Assembly (NCBI RefSeq): GCF_001027285.1
Contig: NZ_CP011509.1
Location: forward strand, 2,798,501-2,862,500
Length of the DNA stretch: 64,000 nucleotides
Origin: Archangium gephyra
Lineage (GTDB): Bacteria > Myxococcota > Myxococcia > Myxococcales > Myxococcaceae
Direction of reading: 5' to 3'
Shown here: piece after piece, positions 1 through 9,251 of the stretch
How the letters are laid out: each line of letters starts with the position of its first letter
Numbering within the stretch: position 1 is the first letter of the stretch
The notes under the pieces: generated by a model
What the model was told of the DNA's origin: nothing
What the model saw: only the letters and a program-made list of their open reading frames with translations
Databases searched by the model: none
Made by a program: the position numbers and the translations under genes

Positions 1-232
1 GGCCATGGTGGGCGGGTGCCTGCTGCTCGCCTGGCTCTGGTCCTTCGTGGGCGGCGTGGATCTGCTCACCACCTACTTCGCCACGTCGCCCGGTGGGGCC
101 GACTCGGTGCTCGCCATCGCCCTGGAGACCCGCGCCAGCCTTTCCCTGGTGCTCGCCGTGCAGGTGGGGCGGCTCCTGCTCATCTTCCTCGTCGCCCCCT
201 TCTTCATGCGCCGGCTGGCCGCGCGCCGGTAG
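1..232 (+). CDS. AbrB-family membrane protein, C-terminal fragment (cut by window edge)
   Basis: This is the last 76 or so codons of a gene whose 5' part lies before the window; the frame is open from the first bases to a TAG at 230-232. The peptide is almost entirely hydrophobic and holds two membrane segments. The stretch TSPGGADSVLAIALE, followed by VLAVQVGRLLLIFLVAPF, resembles the C-terminal end of the AbrB/COG3180 family (Pfam AbrB, often mis-named ammonia monooxygenase), where a TxPGG(L/A)xx(V/M)A motif precedes the last helices. The family is a poorly characterised inner-membrane protein with two repeated domains; a transport role is assumed. It is convergent with yidD, with only 11 nt between stops. 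Family assignment rests on a short tail and is moderately sure. Confidence 0.55.
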   Translation, partial: AMVGGCLLLAWLWSFVGGVDLLTTYFATSPGGADSVLAIALETRASLSLVLAVQVGRLLLIFLVAPFFMRRLAARR

Positions 233-243
233 TCCCTGACGCG

Positions 244-612
244 CTACGGCTCGTCGTGCCCTCCCTGGAACAGGACGGCGTTGCACCGGTGGATGCGGTT
301 CCAGGTGCGGAGCGCGCCCCGCGTGAAGCCATACTTCTTGATGGACGTCAGCCCATACATCGAGCACGTCGGCGTGTAGATGCAGCGCCGCTTCCAGCCA
401 TGGGGGATGACGTTCCGGTAGAAGAGGATGAACGCCACCGCCAACACCGCCAGCGGGCTGAGCCACCAGGGAAGCAGGGCGGGGCGCGCGGGAGGACCCC
501 GCTCGGCCTGGGGCTCCGTGGACGGATAGAGCGCCAGCGCCGAGTAGGGATTGCCACTCCAGGCGGGTGGCTCGGAAGTGCCACCCAGGCTCGGAAGAGG
601 CGGGGGGGACAT
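244..612 (-). CDS. yidD: YidD-like membrane protein insertion efficiency factor
   Basis: YidD proteins are small amphipathic inner-membrane proteins that help YidC/Sec insert membrane proteins. The 122-residue product has a Pro-rich N-terminal third, one hydrophobic segment (about residues 45-65: LPWWLSPLAVLAVAFILFY) and then the family core CIYTPTCSMYGLTSIKKYG, followed by GALRTWNRIHRCN. The two Cys of the YxPTCSxY motif and the RxxRCN end are retained. It is longer than the usual 70-90 residues because of the N-terminal extension. The ATG shares one base with the TGA of the upstream 76-codon gene, so the two are translationally coupled. It is not next to rnpA/yidC, the usual yidD neighbourhood, which makes it likely a paralogue. 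Confidence 0.8.
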   Translation of the reverse strand: MSPPPLPSLGGTSEPPAWSGNPYSALALYPSTEPQAERGPPARPALLPWWLSPLAVLAVAFILFYRNVIPHGWKRRCIYTPTCSMYGLTSIKKYGFTRGALRTWNRIHRCNAVLFQGGHDEP

Positions 613-842
613 CACGCCCTCTGCCGCTCGAAGACGCAGACGAGCCAGGCGCCGTTCGAGTTGGCGCAGCCCTTGTTGAGCGTCACCGTGCGGTACTCGC
701 ACGACTGGAGGCGCCAGCCCTGGACGGCGTAGTTGTTCAGGAACTTGGAGAACTCGGCGCAGCGCTTGGGATCCCACCCGGAGTCCTGGCCACCACAGCC
801 AGGGGCGGGAGGAACGAATGCGTCGACGTGATACTCATACAT
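612..842 (-). CDS. Small protein, DUF4177-like
   Basis: This gene encodes 76 residues, starting MYEYHVDAF and containing FLNNYAVQGWRLQSCEY. The pattern of a short strand, then LNxYAxxGWRLxS, then a closing strand ending in VFER is what DUF4177-type small proteins show. Their function is unknown and none is claimed here. Four Cys residues (CGG, RC, SC, GC) make it richer in Cys than the usual family member. There is no signal peptide or membrane segment. It overlaps the yidD start by one base, so it is the first gene of a two-gene unit. The ATG at 842 is chosen because the reading frame above it has no family-like sequence. Confidence 0.6.
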   Translation of the reverse strand: MYEYHVDAFVPPAPGCGGQDSGWDPKRCAEFSKFLNNYAVQGWRLQSCEYRTVTLNKGCANSNGAWLVCVFERQRA

Positions 843-928
843 GAGGGAGGCTCCGTTGCGAGACGGGCCTCCTGATAGCCGCGATCCACAAGGGCGGCAA
901 AAATCCCGGCGGGCGCGGTGGGAAACCC

Positions 929-2347
929 TTACACCAGGCCGTGCTCCTCGAGCTTGTTGTAGAGGGTGCGCCGGCTGATGCCGAGCAGGCGCGCGGCGAG
1001 CGTGCGGTTGTCGCCGGCGCGCTTGAGGGCGTCCACCAGGGCCTGCCGCTCCATCTCCTTGCGCTGCGACTCCAGCGTGCGTCCCTCGTTGCCGGTGCCG
1101 CCAGCGGGGGCGGGCATCGCCGGGGCATTCGGGAAGGGGCTCGCGGGCGTGGGGGCCGGAGCCGCGGGGACGATGCCCGGCTGCCGCGCCACCTCGCGCC
1201 TCACCTCGTCCCCGGTGAGGATGGGGCCGTCGGAGAGCACCACCAGGCGCTCGATGAAGTTCTGCAGCTGGCGCACGTTGCCGGGCCAGGGCTGGGAGCG
1301 CAGGGCCTCGAGCCCGTCCTGCGTCAGGGTGAAGGGTGGCCGGCCGTTGGCCTTCGCGTGCACGTCGAGGAAGTGGCGCACGAGCGGTTCGATATCCTCG
1401 GGCCGGCCGCGCAGCGGAGGCAGCCACACCGGCACCACGTTGAGCCGGTAGAAGAGATCCTCGCGGAACTCGCCCTTGCGCACCATCTCCTCGAGGTTGC
1501 GGTGCGTGGCCGCCACGAAGCGCACGTCCACCTTCAGCGTCTGCGTGCCGCCGAGCCGCTCGAACTCGCGCTCCTGCAGCAGCCGCAGCAGCTTCACCTG
1601 CACCTGCGGGGTGATGTCGCCAATCTCGTCCAGGAAGAGGGTGCCGCCATGGGCCAGCTCCACGCGGCCGGGCTTGCGGGTGGCCGCGCCGGTGAAGGCG
1701 CCCTTCTCGTAGCCGAACAGCTCGCTCTCCAGCAGCGTGTCCGGCAGGGCCGCGCAGTGCAGCTTCACGAAGGGCCCGCCGCGCCGGGGGCTGGCGTCGT
1801 GCACCGCCTTGGCGGCCAGCTCCTTGCCCGTGCCGGACTCGCCGCGCAGCAGCACCGTGGCCGTGCCCGAGGCGGCCCGCGTCAGCATCGCCTGCACCTC
1901 GGCCATGGCGGTGCTGCCGCCAATAAAGGAGCTGGCCTCCTTCACCAGCGGGCGCGTCCCTTCCTGCTGCTGCGCGCGCAGCAGGGCCTTGCGGATGCTG
2001 AAGAGGATCTCCTCCCGGTCGAAGGGCTTGAGGGCGAAGTCCGCCGCGCCGGCCTTCATGGCCTCCACGGCCAGCGGCACGGTGCCGTGCGCGGTGAGGA
2101 GGATGACGGGGACGTCCGGCCAGGAGCGGCCCACCTCGGCCAGCAGCTCCATGCCGCCCATGCCGGGCATGCGCACGTCGCTCACCACCACGTCGATGGG
2201 CTTGCGGCCCAGCAGGGTGAGCGCCTCCTGGCCATTGGACGCCGTATGCACGGTGAGTCCCGCCTGGCCCAGCAGCGCACCGAGCACCTTGGCCACGGCG
2301 GGGTCGTCGTCCACCAGCAACACGTTTCCCTTCAGCGGCTCGGCCAC
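929..2347 (-). CDS. Sigma54-dependent response regulator, NtrC family
   Basis: This is a complete three-domain NtrC-type activator of 472 residues. The receiver spans about residues 8-120, with acidic pocket DDD at 13-15 and phospho-acceptor Asp57 in VVVSDVRM. The AAA+ domain spans about 150-385, with Walker A GESGTGKE, an intact GAFTGA loop ([12 protein letters not shown]) and LFLDEIGD as Walker B. A Pro/Ala linker leads to a Fis-type helix-turn-helix at the C-terminus ([20 protein letters not shown]). The start is a GTG at 2347 preceded by GAAGGAG at good spacing; longer frames upstream are Arg-rich and not domain-like. It should activate sigma54 promoters when phosphorylated. It is divergent from a histidine kinase gene across 264 bp, so that kinase is its best candidate partner. 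Confidence 0.93.
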   Translation of the reverse strand: MAEPLKGNVLLVDDDPAVAKVLGALLGQAGLTVHTASNGQEALTLLGRKPIDVVVSDVRMPGMGGMELLAEVGRSWPDVPVILLTAHGTVPLAVEAMKAGAADFALKPFDREEILFSIRKALLRAQQQEGTRPLVKEASSFIGGSTAMAEVQAMLTRAASGTATVLLRGESGTGKELAAKAVHDASPRRGGPFVKLHCAALPDTLLESELFGYEKGAFTGAATRKPGRVELAHGGTLFLDEIGDITPQVQVKLLRLLQEREFERLGGTQTLKVDVRFVAATHRNLEEMVRKGEFREDLFYRLNVVPVWLPPLRGRPEDIEPLVRHFLDVHAKANGRPPFTLTQDGLEALRSQPWPGNVRQLQNFIERLVVLSDGPILTGDEVRREVARQPGIVPAAPAPTPASPFPNAPAMPAPAGGTGNEGRTLESQRKEMERQALVDALKRAGDNRTLAARLLGISRRTLYNKLEEHGLV

Positions 2348-2611
2348 GGCGCTCCTTCTCCTGGGACGGGGGCGTACCGGGGAGATGCTACCGCGCCCTT
2401 CCTGGCGCGTCAGCGCCGACGCACCGGCACACACCGGGTGTGAGGGTCCTCGTCGCGCACGTCCGCGCGCTCCGGGCCGGGCGGGCACCTGGGCAGGGCT
2501 CCGTGTGAGCTCGGCAGGTGGGCAGGTTCAGGGCCGATGGACGCTGGACAAACCCTGGAATCGAGATGCGGGGGAAAAATCTCCTTCCCATCCCGGTTGA
2601 GCCATTCCCGA

Positions 2612-4867
2612 ATGTCCGCTCCCATGACTCCCCGACCGCCCGCCTCGCTGGCCCGCTCGACGCTCATCCAGATGGGCGTGCGGATCGGCATCCTCATCGC
2701 CCTGACCACGCTCGTCAGCTACCTGCACATGTTCCGCACGCTGCGCGAGGAGGCCCTCCAACAACTGACGCGGCATGTGGCGGAGCGCAGTCAACGGGAG
2801 CAGGCCATCTTCCTGCTGGCGCGGGACAACCATGCCCTTCTCCAGAAGGCCCTGGAGGCGCGCATCCGGGCCTGGAGCCAGAAGGATCCGGAGCCGCTCT
2901 TCGACAGCCTGTTCACCCGGTGGCCGGATGGCACCGTCCGCTCGCGCGCCGAGGGCTTCGATGGGACGACGGTGGCGGGAGTCTTCGTCCCCCCGGGCGT
3001 GAAGCTCGATACGGGGCTCCGCCGCCGCATCCTGGCCGCGTACGAGGTCATCTCCCAGTACGGGCCCGCCTTCGCCGCACGCTTCACGGATACCTACGTC
3101 ACCCTGGTGGAGGGACCGGTCATCACCTACTGGCCCACGAAACCCGGCTGGGCCCTGGAGCTCCCGACGGACGACCCGACGCTCGAATACGAGTACTTCA
3201 CCATCACCACCCCCGCGAAGAACCCGCGGCGGCACACGGCCTGGAGCGGCAGCTACTTGTACTCGCCCACGCAGAGCTGGCTGGTCACGGCGAACACCCC
3301 GCTGGACATGGACGGCCGCCATGTCGGGTCGTTCTCCCATGACATCTATCTGGACGAGCTGATGGTCCGCTCCATCAACGACCACCTGCCGGGCGCCTAC
3401 AACCTGCTCGTGCGCGATGACGGCCAGCTCATCGCCCATCCCGCGCTGGACATGCGGGGCGCCACCGTGGGCTACGACATCCTGGGTTCCGCTCCGCCGC
3501 CCGGCGAGAGCCCCCCTCGGCTCGCTTCCGAGGAGGAGCGGGCCCACCTGCGGAGCCTCTTCGAGAAGGTGAGGAGCCGCCAGCCCGGCGAAGACATCCT
3601 GGAGCTGCCCGAGTATGGCGAGTACATCGCCGTGGCCCGGCTGCAGGGGCCGGACTGGAACTTCGTCACGGTGCTGCCCAAGAGCGTGGTGACCGCCTCC
3701 GCCTTGAGCGCGGCGCGCTATGTGCTGCTGTTCGGCCTGGCGTCCCTGCTGCTGGAACTGGTCATCATGTACTGGGTGCTCCGCAAGCAGATCTCCCAAC
3801 CGCTGCTGGTGTTCACCCAGGCCACCCACCGGGTGGCGTCCGGTGACTTCCAGGTGACGCTGGACACCTCGCGCGAGGACGAGCTGGGGCAGCTGGCGGG
3901 AGCCTTCCGGACCATGGCCGACAAGGTCCAGCAGCGGGAGGAGCAGTTGCGGCAGGCCAACGAGGGACTGGAGCAACGCGTCGAGGAGCGGACCCGGGAG
4001 CTGAAGACGGTCCACGGGCAGCTGGTGCAGACGGCGCGGCAGGCGGGAATGGCGGAGATCGCCACCAACGTGCTGCACAACGTGGGCAATGTGCTCAACA
4101 GCGTCTACACATCCTCCCAGCTGGCGCGCAGCAGGGTGGGCGAGCTGCGGGTGGATCACGTGAGCAAGGTGGCCACCCTGCTCGAGGAGCGTCAGGCGGA
4201 CCTCTCTCACTTCCTCACCCAGGACGAGCGCGGGCGCAACCTCCTGCCCTTCCTGAACAAGCTGGGACAGAACCTGCTGAAGGAGCGCGAGGAGATCGTC
4301 ACCCTGCTGGAGGATGTGGGCCGGTACACGGAGCACATCGGCGACATCGTCAAGGTGCAGCAGAACCATGCCCGCACACCCCGGATGAGCGAGCCCGTCC
4401 AGCTGTCGTCGCTGGTGGACGACGCGCTGCGCATCAACGCGGCGGCGCTCACCCGTCACCAGGTGAAGGAGGTCCGGCAACTGTCCTTCCTGCCTCCCAT
4501 GATGACAGACAAGCACAAGGTGCTGATGATCCTGGTCAATCTCATCAGCAACGCCAAGTACGCCATGGATGGGAAGCCGGCGGAGCAGCGCCTCCTGAGC
4601 GTGAAGCTGGACCTCCCTGTGCCCGACCGCGTTCGCATCGAGGTCCAGGACAATGGCATGGGCATCTCCCAGGAGCTGCTCACGCGCATCTTCCAGTACG
4701 GCTTCACCACCCGGAAGGAGGGGCACGGCTTTGGTCTGCACTCCAGCGCCGTGGCGGCCCAGGAGCTGGGGGGCTCCCTGACCGTCCACAGCGACGGGCC
4801 CGGGCGTGGCGCCACGTTCACGCTGGAGCTGCCCTATCAGCCCATCCAGGAGGCCTCTTCCTCCTGA
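2612..4867 (+). CDS. Membrane sensor histidine kinase (cache/HAMP, HNVGN-type H-box)
   Basis: This 751-residue sensor kinase has one N-terminal membrane segment (about residues 22-42). A large extracytoplasmic region of about 330 residues, probably a double cache fold, follows. A second membrane segment (VLLFGLASLLLELVIMYWVL) precedes a HAMP domain (LVFTQATHRVASGDFQV) and a coiled coil. The H-box is the non-standard NVLHNVGNVLNSV, with His489 replacing the usual H(E/D)LRTP context. The ATPase domain is complete: NLISNAKYAMD, DNGMGIS, FQYGFTTRKEGHGFGLH. Upstream ATG codons exist from 2537, but 2612 or 2624 gives the cleaner N-terminus; neither has a strong ribosome site. It probably phosphorylates the divergent NtrC regulator. 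That pairing is inferred from position only. Confidence 0.88.
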   Translation: MSAPMTPRPPASLARSTLIQMGVRIGILIALTTLVSYLHMFRTLREEALQQLTRHVAERSQREQAIFLLARDNHALLQKALEARIRAWSQKDPEPLFDSLFTRWPDGTVRSRAEGFDGTTVAGVFVPPGVKLDTGLRRRILAAYEVISQYGPAFAARFTDTYVTLVEGPVITYWPTKPGWALELPTDDPTLEYEYFTITTPAKNPRRHTAWSGSYLYSPTQSWLVTANTPLDMDGRHVGSFSHDIYLDELMVRSINDHLPGAYNLLVRDDGQLIAHPALDMRGATVGYDILGSAPPPGESPPRLASEEERAHLRSLFEKVRSRQPGEDILELPEYGEYIAVARLQGPDWNFVTVLPKSVVTASALSAARYVLLFGLASLLLELVIMYWVLRKQISQPLLVFTQATHRVASGDFQVTLDTSREDELGQLAGAFRTMADKVQQREEQLRQANEGLEQRVEERTRELKTVHGQLVQTARQAGMAEIATNVLHNVGNVLNSVYTSSQLARSRVGELRVDHVSKVATLLEERQADLSHFLTQDERGRNLLPFLNKLGQNLLKEREEIVTLLEDVGRYTEHIGDIVKVQQNHARTPRMSEPVQLSSLVDDALRINAAALTRHQVKEVRQLSFLPPMMTDKHKVLMILVNLISNAKYAMDGKPAEQRLLSVKLDLPVPDRVRIEVQDNGMGISQELLTRIFQYGFTTRKEGHGFGLHSSAVAAQELGGSLTVHSDGPGRGATFTLELPYQPIQEASSS

Positions 4868-5111
4868 GGGCCCTCGGGCGAGCCCTCTCCAATCGCCTCC
4901 ATGTCTCCTTTGCCGCGCACCCGGCTCCCGAGCTGGTGGACGCCGCGGGGTGAGCCGGAAAAGGAGAGGTTCAAACACCAGGCTCCCCGCGTTGTGTTCT
5001 TTTCGAAGTTGGAGGTGCCTCCGGGTTGTGGGTCACCCGGTCTTCTGTGGTGTGTATCCGAGACAGCTGGTCTCTCACTGGCGCTCATGTGTCCCCGCGC
5101 TGGAGCCTCTC

Positions 5112-6020
5112 GTGAACCCCACCGTGAAGACGCTGCTCCTCCTGGTCCTGCCAGCCCTGCTCGGAACCGCCTGCATCCCCTTTGATGAGGCTCCCCCCGA
5201 GTTCTGCCGGAACGCGGACACGAAGCGCCGGCAGGAGATCTGTGGAGAACAGTCCGACCGCTCCGAACAAACCTCGCCTGACGGGGGCAGCGGCTCTGAC
5301 GCGGGTACCGAGACGTCCTGCACGGACGCCTCACACTGCAACAGTCCCCCTGGCGAGTGCTACGCGGCCCAGGGAGCCTGCATGAACGGCAGGTGCGAGT
5401 ACCTCCCCAAGCCAACAGGTGATGTCTGTCACGACGCCATTCCGCCCACCCAGTGCTTCAATTCCTCGGGCACCTGCTCCAATGGCGTATGCATTGCCAG
5501 CGTGAAGCCCCGGGGGGAGCCCTGCGATGATGGCAACTCCTGCACCAGCGATACCTGCGATGGCGCCGGGTCCTGCTCCGGTCTACCCAGCGTGGGTACT
5601 TCCTGTGACGACCACAATCCCTGCACCCTCGGTGACCAGTGCAACAGCTCCGGCGCCTGCTCGGGAACCCTCAGGTCCTGCAGCTCACCCCATCCCAACC
5701 AGTGCTACCAATACACGGGCACCTGCAACACCAGCACGGGAGCCTGTGAGGAGGTTCCCAAGCCAAACGGCTCCGCGTGCAACGATGGGAACGCGTGCAC
5801 CACGGGTGACTCCTGCGATGGCAATGGAGCCTGCCTGACCGGCGGTACCCCGCTTGAATGTTTTGATATTCGGGAGGAATGCTTGATCAGCACGGGCTGC
5901 TCTCCGGCGAGTGGTTGCACCTATCGAAGCAGTTGTACCAGCAACCAACATTGTCAGGAGCCCGGGATCTGCTGCGCCAACACCAGCGGCATCACCTCCT
6001 CGAATGCCAGGTGCCTCTAA
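5112..6020 (+). CDS. Cys-rich secreted lipoprotein-like protein with EGF-like repeats
   Basis: This 302-residue product starts at a GTG with GGAG six bases upstream. The N-terminus is hydrophobic (VKTLLLLVLPALLGTAC) and ends at a Cys that fits a lipoprotein signal, although the -3 residue is Gly rather than Leu/Val. The mature part carries dozens of Cys in repeats such as CDDGNSCTSDTCDGAGSC and CNDGNACTTGDSCDGNGAC, resembling the Dickkopf/Notch-like Cys-rich modules common in myxobacterial surface proteins. An adhesive or protective extracellular role is plausible but not shown. The last 60 codons (about 5840-6020) contain more A/T-ending codons than neighbours. It is convergent with the CHAT gene, 31 bp apart. 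Confidence 0.7.
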   Translation: MNPTVKTLLLLVLPALLGTACIPFDEAPPEFCRNADTKRRQEICGEQSDRSEQTSPDGGSGSDAGTETSCTDASHCNSPPGECYAAQGACMNGRCEYLPKPTGDVCHDAIPPTQCFNSSGTCSNGVCIASVKPRGEPCDDGNSCTSDTCDGAGSCSGLPSVGTSCDDHNPCTLGDQCNSSGACSGTLRSCSSPHPNQCYQYTGTCNTSTGACEEVPKPNGSACNDGNACTTGDSCDGNGACLTGGTPLECFDIREECLISTGCSPASGCTYRSSCTSNQHCQEPGICCANTSGITSSNARCL

Positions 6021-6051
6021 ACCTCAGAAGGGAGATGAGCGGCGTCTCGGG

Positions 6052-9000
6052 TTACTGTTCCGGTGGCGGCCGCGGGGTGGGCTCCAACTCACGCAGCGGT
6101 GTGTCCCGGCCCACGGCGATGAAGGGAGCCCAATAGTGTGGGTGGGGCCTGGTGGCCCGTAGCGAGAGCATGGCTTCTCGCAGCGCCAGGGCCCGGCCCC
6201 GCCCGGCCAGCAGGTTGCGGTAGTAGGCCCCCATGAGCTCGGAGGTGGTGTCGTCTTTCACCTGCCACAGGCTCATCACGACTGTCTCGGCTCCCGCCAC
6301 GATGAAGGCTCGTCGCAGTCCGTAGACGCCTTGGCCGAGCGTGACATCGCCTCGTCCGGTGTCGCAGGCGGAGAGGACAACGAGCTGGGTGCCCCACAGG
6401 TCGAGGCCGGCCAGCTCCAGCGCCGTCACCAACGCGCTGTCGGGCGGGGGCGGGGAGGCGCTGGACTGGGGGGACGTCTCCGAGCGCGCGCCAGCGAGGA
6501 TCAGGCCGGAGCGCAGCAGGGGATCGGGTGGGCGCGAAGCAAGAGCGGTGTCGCCCAGGGGGCCGAAGACGCCCACGGCACGGGAGTGGGGCGAGGCGGG
6601 TGCGTCATCCAGGAAGAAGCCGTGGGTGGCCAGGTGCAGGATGCCGGGGGTCGGCAGGTGGAGCAGCCGCTCCTTGTTGGCCGCCGAGCCCAGGAAGAGC
6701 TGGGCCTGGGGCAGCAGGCGCTGGATGGCCTCGGCCTCCAGGCGCGTGCCTGGAAGGGGGAGGGTGGACCAGGCCCGCTGCGCCGGGTCCTCGCGCAGGG
6801 AGGAGAAGAAGCGCTCGACGGAGGCGGAGCGGTTGGCGGCTGCGCCCGCTTCCCCGCCGGAGACGGCGGGCGGGGAACGCGGGGCGCTGAAGTCCGGGTC
6901 CGCGAGGACGACGACGGAGGACGCGGGGACACTCTCCTGGGAGCGAGGCAGCAGGTCCTTGCCGGAGGTGAGATAGGTGAAGTCGAAGGTGTCGGCGAGG
7001 AAGCGGCGGCCGTCATGGAGTGCCGCGAAGGGAACCAGCGTGAGCTGGCCGTCGGGGGAGAGGAAGAGGTGGCGGGTCTTCCCCAGCAGCGGGAGCAGGG
7101 GCCGGAAGGCGAGCGTGTAGAGCGCCTGGGCGTGGGCCTGGAAGGTGGCGTCCCGGTTGGCCAGGGCGGTGCGCAGGTGTGAAGCGGCGGCGGTGATGGG
7201 GCCGGCGGGGCCCAGGTCGAGGGCTCGCGTGGTGGCGTCCGGGAAGAGCACCAGCGCCAGGGAGCGGAGCTGTGGCTTGGGAGCGCCGGGGCCGGGCAGG
7301 AGCGGGCGGTCCTCGTAGGTGATGAACTCGACGAGGGCGCCATCCCGGGGAAGGGCCTGGGCGACCCGGTCGACGATGTCCGCGGAAGAGGGCAGTGCGG
7401 CCAGGGCACGAAGAGGAGCGGAGCGCCTGGCGAGCTCGGCTTCGAGGGCATCCCCCTCCTTGGCGAGCGCTTGGAGTTGTTGCTGGTAGACCGCCGGTGG
7501 GAGCGAGCCCAGGCCTTGGAGCGAGAGCTGGGCGAGCCGCATGCGCAGTGCGCGCAAGCGCTCGAAGGTGTCGTGCTCCTGTGTGCCCATGCTTCGGTAG
7601 ACAGCGCGGGAGATGTCGGCTGTCTCCTCGACGGAGCGGCCCTTGAGGAGCAGGGCCGCGCTCAAGGCCAGGCGTCTGACGCTGGCGTTGTCCGGGTAGG
7701 CGCGCAGCAGCGCATAGAGGCGTTCCTCGTCGGTGCGCAGGAACTGGAGGAAGTGGGCCAGGCGCGACTCGGAGAAGTCGAGTGCTTCGTGACGCAGGCG
7801 CTGCTCGGACACGGAGAAGGCGCGCGTGAACAGCGGAACGGCCGCGTCGAGGCGATGCTGGGCCAGCTTGAGCAATGCGAGGCCGTTGAGCGATTGGGTG
7901 AGGTGGGGATGGTTCTTGCCCAGGGCTTCTTCCCGAATGGCGAGCGCACGCCGGTAGAGCGGCTCGGCCCGGCCATGGAGCCCCTGCTCCGCGTACAGGT
8001 CGGCGAGGCCGCTGAGCGAGAGGGCGACGTCGGGATGGTTCTTGCCGACAGTCTCCTCCGAAATGGCGAGCGCGCGCCGATAGAGCGGCTCGGCCCGGCC
8101 GTGGAGCTTCTGCCTGGCGTACAGGTTGGCGAGGCCGTGGAGTGATTGGGCGACGAGGGGATGGTTCTTGCCGTGCGCCTCCTGCCGGATGGCGAGAGAG
8201 CGCTGATAGAGCGGCTCCGCGCGGCCGTACAACCCCTGCTCCGAGTAGACGATGGCGAGGTTGTAGAGCGAGATGGCGACGTCGGGATGGTTCTCGCCGA
8301 GGGCTGCTTCCTTGATGGCGAGGGCGCGCTGGTAGAGCGGCTCGGCCTGAGCGTACAGCCCCTGATCATGGTAGACGTTGGCGAGGTTGGAGAGCGCGCC
8401 GGCGAAGTCGGGATGATGGGCTCCGAGGGTCGTCTCCCGAATGGCGAGGGCGCGCTGGTAGAGCGGCTCGGCCCGACCGAACAACCCCTGCTCCGAGTAG
8501 AGGATGGCGAGGTTGCTGAGCGAGGTGGCGACGAGGTGATGGAGCTTGCCGAGGGCCTCTTCCCGGATGGTGAGCGCGCGCTGATAGAGCGGCTCGGCCC
8601 GGCTGTAGAACCCCTGTTGGTCGTAGAGGATGGCGAGGTTGTTGAGCGAGGTGGCGACCAGGGGATGGTTCTTGCCGAGGGCCTCCTCCCGGATGGCGAG
8701 GGCGCGCTGGTGGAGCGACTCGGCCTGAGCGTACGACCCCCGCACGACGTAGACGTTGGCGAGGTTGTTGAGAGACTGGGCGACGAGGGGATGGCTCTTG
8801 CCGAGGGTCTCTTCCCGGATGGCGAGCCCGCGCTGAATCAGTGGCTCGGCCCGGTCCAGGTCCCCCTGAAGCCGGAGCACCCCACCGAGCATGTCCAGAC
8901 AGTGGGCGACCTCTGGATGCGAGCCCCCGAGCACCGCCTCCCGCAGCGCGAGCGCATGTTCGCCCTGTGCCACGGCCTCGGCATACTTGCCTTGGACGTT

Positions 9001-9129
9001 GAGCTTCTGGGCCTCGTCATACGCCGTCTGCGCCTCTTGCAACCGCGGGTCCTGTTTCTGCTCCTCGGCTGCCGGTCCCGCCGCACAGCACAGTGCCACC
9101 ACTGCGATCCACCCGAGAATCCGCCGCAT
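6052..9129 (-). CDS. Secreted TPR-CHAT domain protein (putative cysteine peptidase)
   Basis: This 1,025-residue protein has a signal peptide (about residues 1-21). About ten kinesin-light-chain-type TPRs of exactly 42 residues (about 30-430; the motif AEPLYQRALAIREEALG recurs) follow. Then come a helical linker and a C-terminal CHAT domain (about 700-1010). The CHAT catalytic pair is present: His836 in HLATHGFF and Cys922 in LSACDTG. The end has the family pattern SLWQVKDDTTSELMGAYY. CHAT domains are caspase-like (clan CD) peptidases, usually cytoplasmic and TPR-regulated; an exported version is less common. The ATG at 9129 follows GGGGGA. The next gene upstream on the same strand encodes an FHA-sigma54 activator, 122 bp away. 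Substrate and trigger are unknown. Confidence 0.88.
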   Translation of the reverse strand: MRRILGWIAVVALCCAAGPAAEEQKQDPRLQEAQTAYDEAQKLNVQGKYAEAVAQGEHALALREAVLGGSHPEVAHCLDMLGGVLRLQGDLDRAEPLIQRGLAIREETLGKSHPLVAQSLNNLANVYVVRGSYAQAESLHQRALAIREEALGKNHPLVATSLNNLAILYDQQGFYSRAEPLYQRALTIREEALGKLHHLVATSLSNLAILYSEQGLFGRAEPLYQRALAIRETTLGAHHPDFAGALSNLANVYHDQGLYAQAEPLYQRALAIKEAALGENHPDVAISLYNLAIVYSEQGLYGRAEPLYQRSLAIRQEAHGKNHPLVAQSLHGLANLYARQKLHGRAEPLYRRALAISEETVGKNHPDVALSLSGLADLYAEQGLHGRAEPLYRRALAIREEALGKNHPHLTQSLNGLALLKLAQHRLDAAVPLFTRAFSVSEQRLRHEALDFSESRLAHFLQFLRTDEERLYALLRAYPDNASVRRLALSAALLLKGRSVEETADISRAVYRSMGTQEHDTFERLRALRMRLAQLSLQGLGSLPPAVYQQQLQALAKEGDALEAELARRSAPLRALAALPSSADIVDRVAQALPRDGALVEFITYEDRPLLPGPGAPKPQLRSLALVLFPDATTRALDLGPAGPITAAASHLRTALANRDATFQAHAQALYTLAFRPLLPLLGKTRHLFLSPDGQLTLVPFAALHDGRRFLADTFDFTYLTSGKDLLPRSQESVPASSVVVLADPDFSAPRSPPAVSGGEAGAAANRSASVERFFSSLREDPAQRAWSTLPLPGTRLEAEAIQRLLPQAQLFLGSAANKERLLHLPTPGILHLATHGFFLDDAPASPHSRAVGVFGPLGDTALASRPPDPLLRSGLILAGARSETSPQSSASPPPPDSALVTALELAGLDLWGTQLVVLSACDTGRGDVTLGQGVYGLRRAFIVAGAETVVMSLWQVKDDTTSELMGAYYRNLLAGRGRALALREAMLSLRATRPHPHYWAPFIAVGRDTPLRELEPTPRPPPEQ
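7880..8900 (-). repeat. 126-bp tandem repeats encoding 42-residue TPRs
   Basis: The motif atggttcttgcc (or close variants) recurs near 7920, 8046, 8172, 8298, 8424, 8550, 8676 and 8802. The spacing is exactly 126 bp, one 42-codon TPR unit. Similarity between units is high at the DNA level, suggesting recent duplication or gene conversion. The array lies inside the TPR-CHAT gene. Confidence 0.85.
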
Positions 9130-9251
9130 GTTTTTCCCCCTGGGTCCCAGAGGGTCTCATGTCCAAGCGCCGGTGCGCCGGGAATACCACCCTTGGCGGC
9201 CATACGAGCGACAGAGCGCTCGCGTGCGGTGGAGGGCCCTGGAGTGTCTGC

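Noticed and set aside
4866-4890. Hairpin GAGGGC/GCCCTC after the histidine kinase stop
   Set aside because: Only a 6-bp stem with no T-run; not enough to call a terminator.
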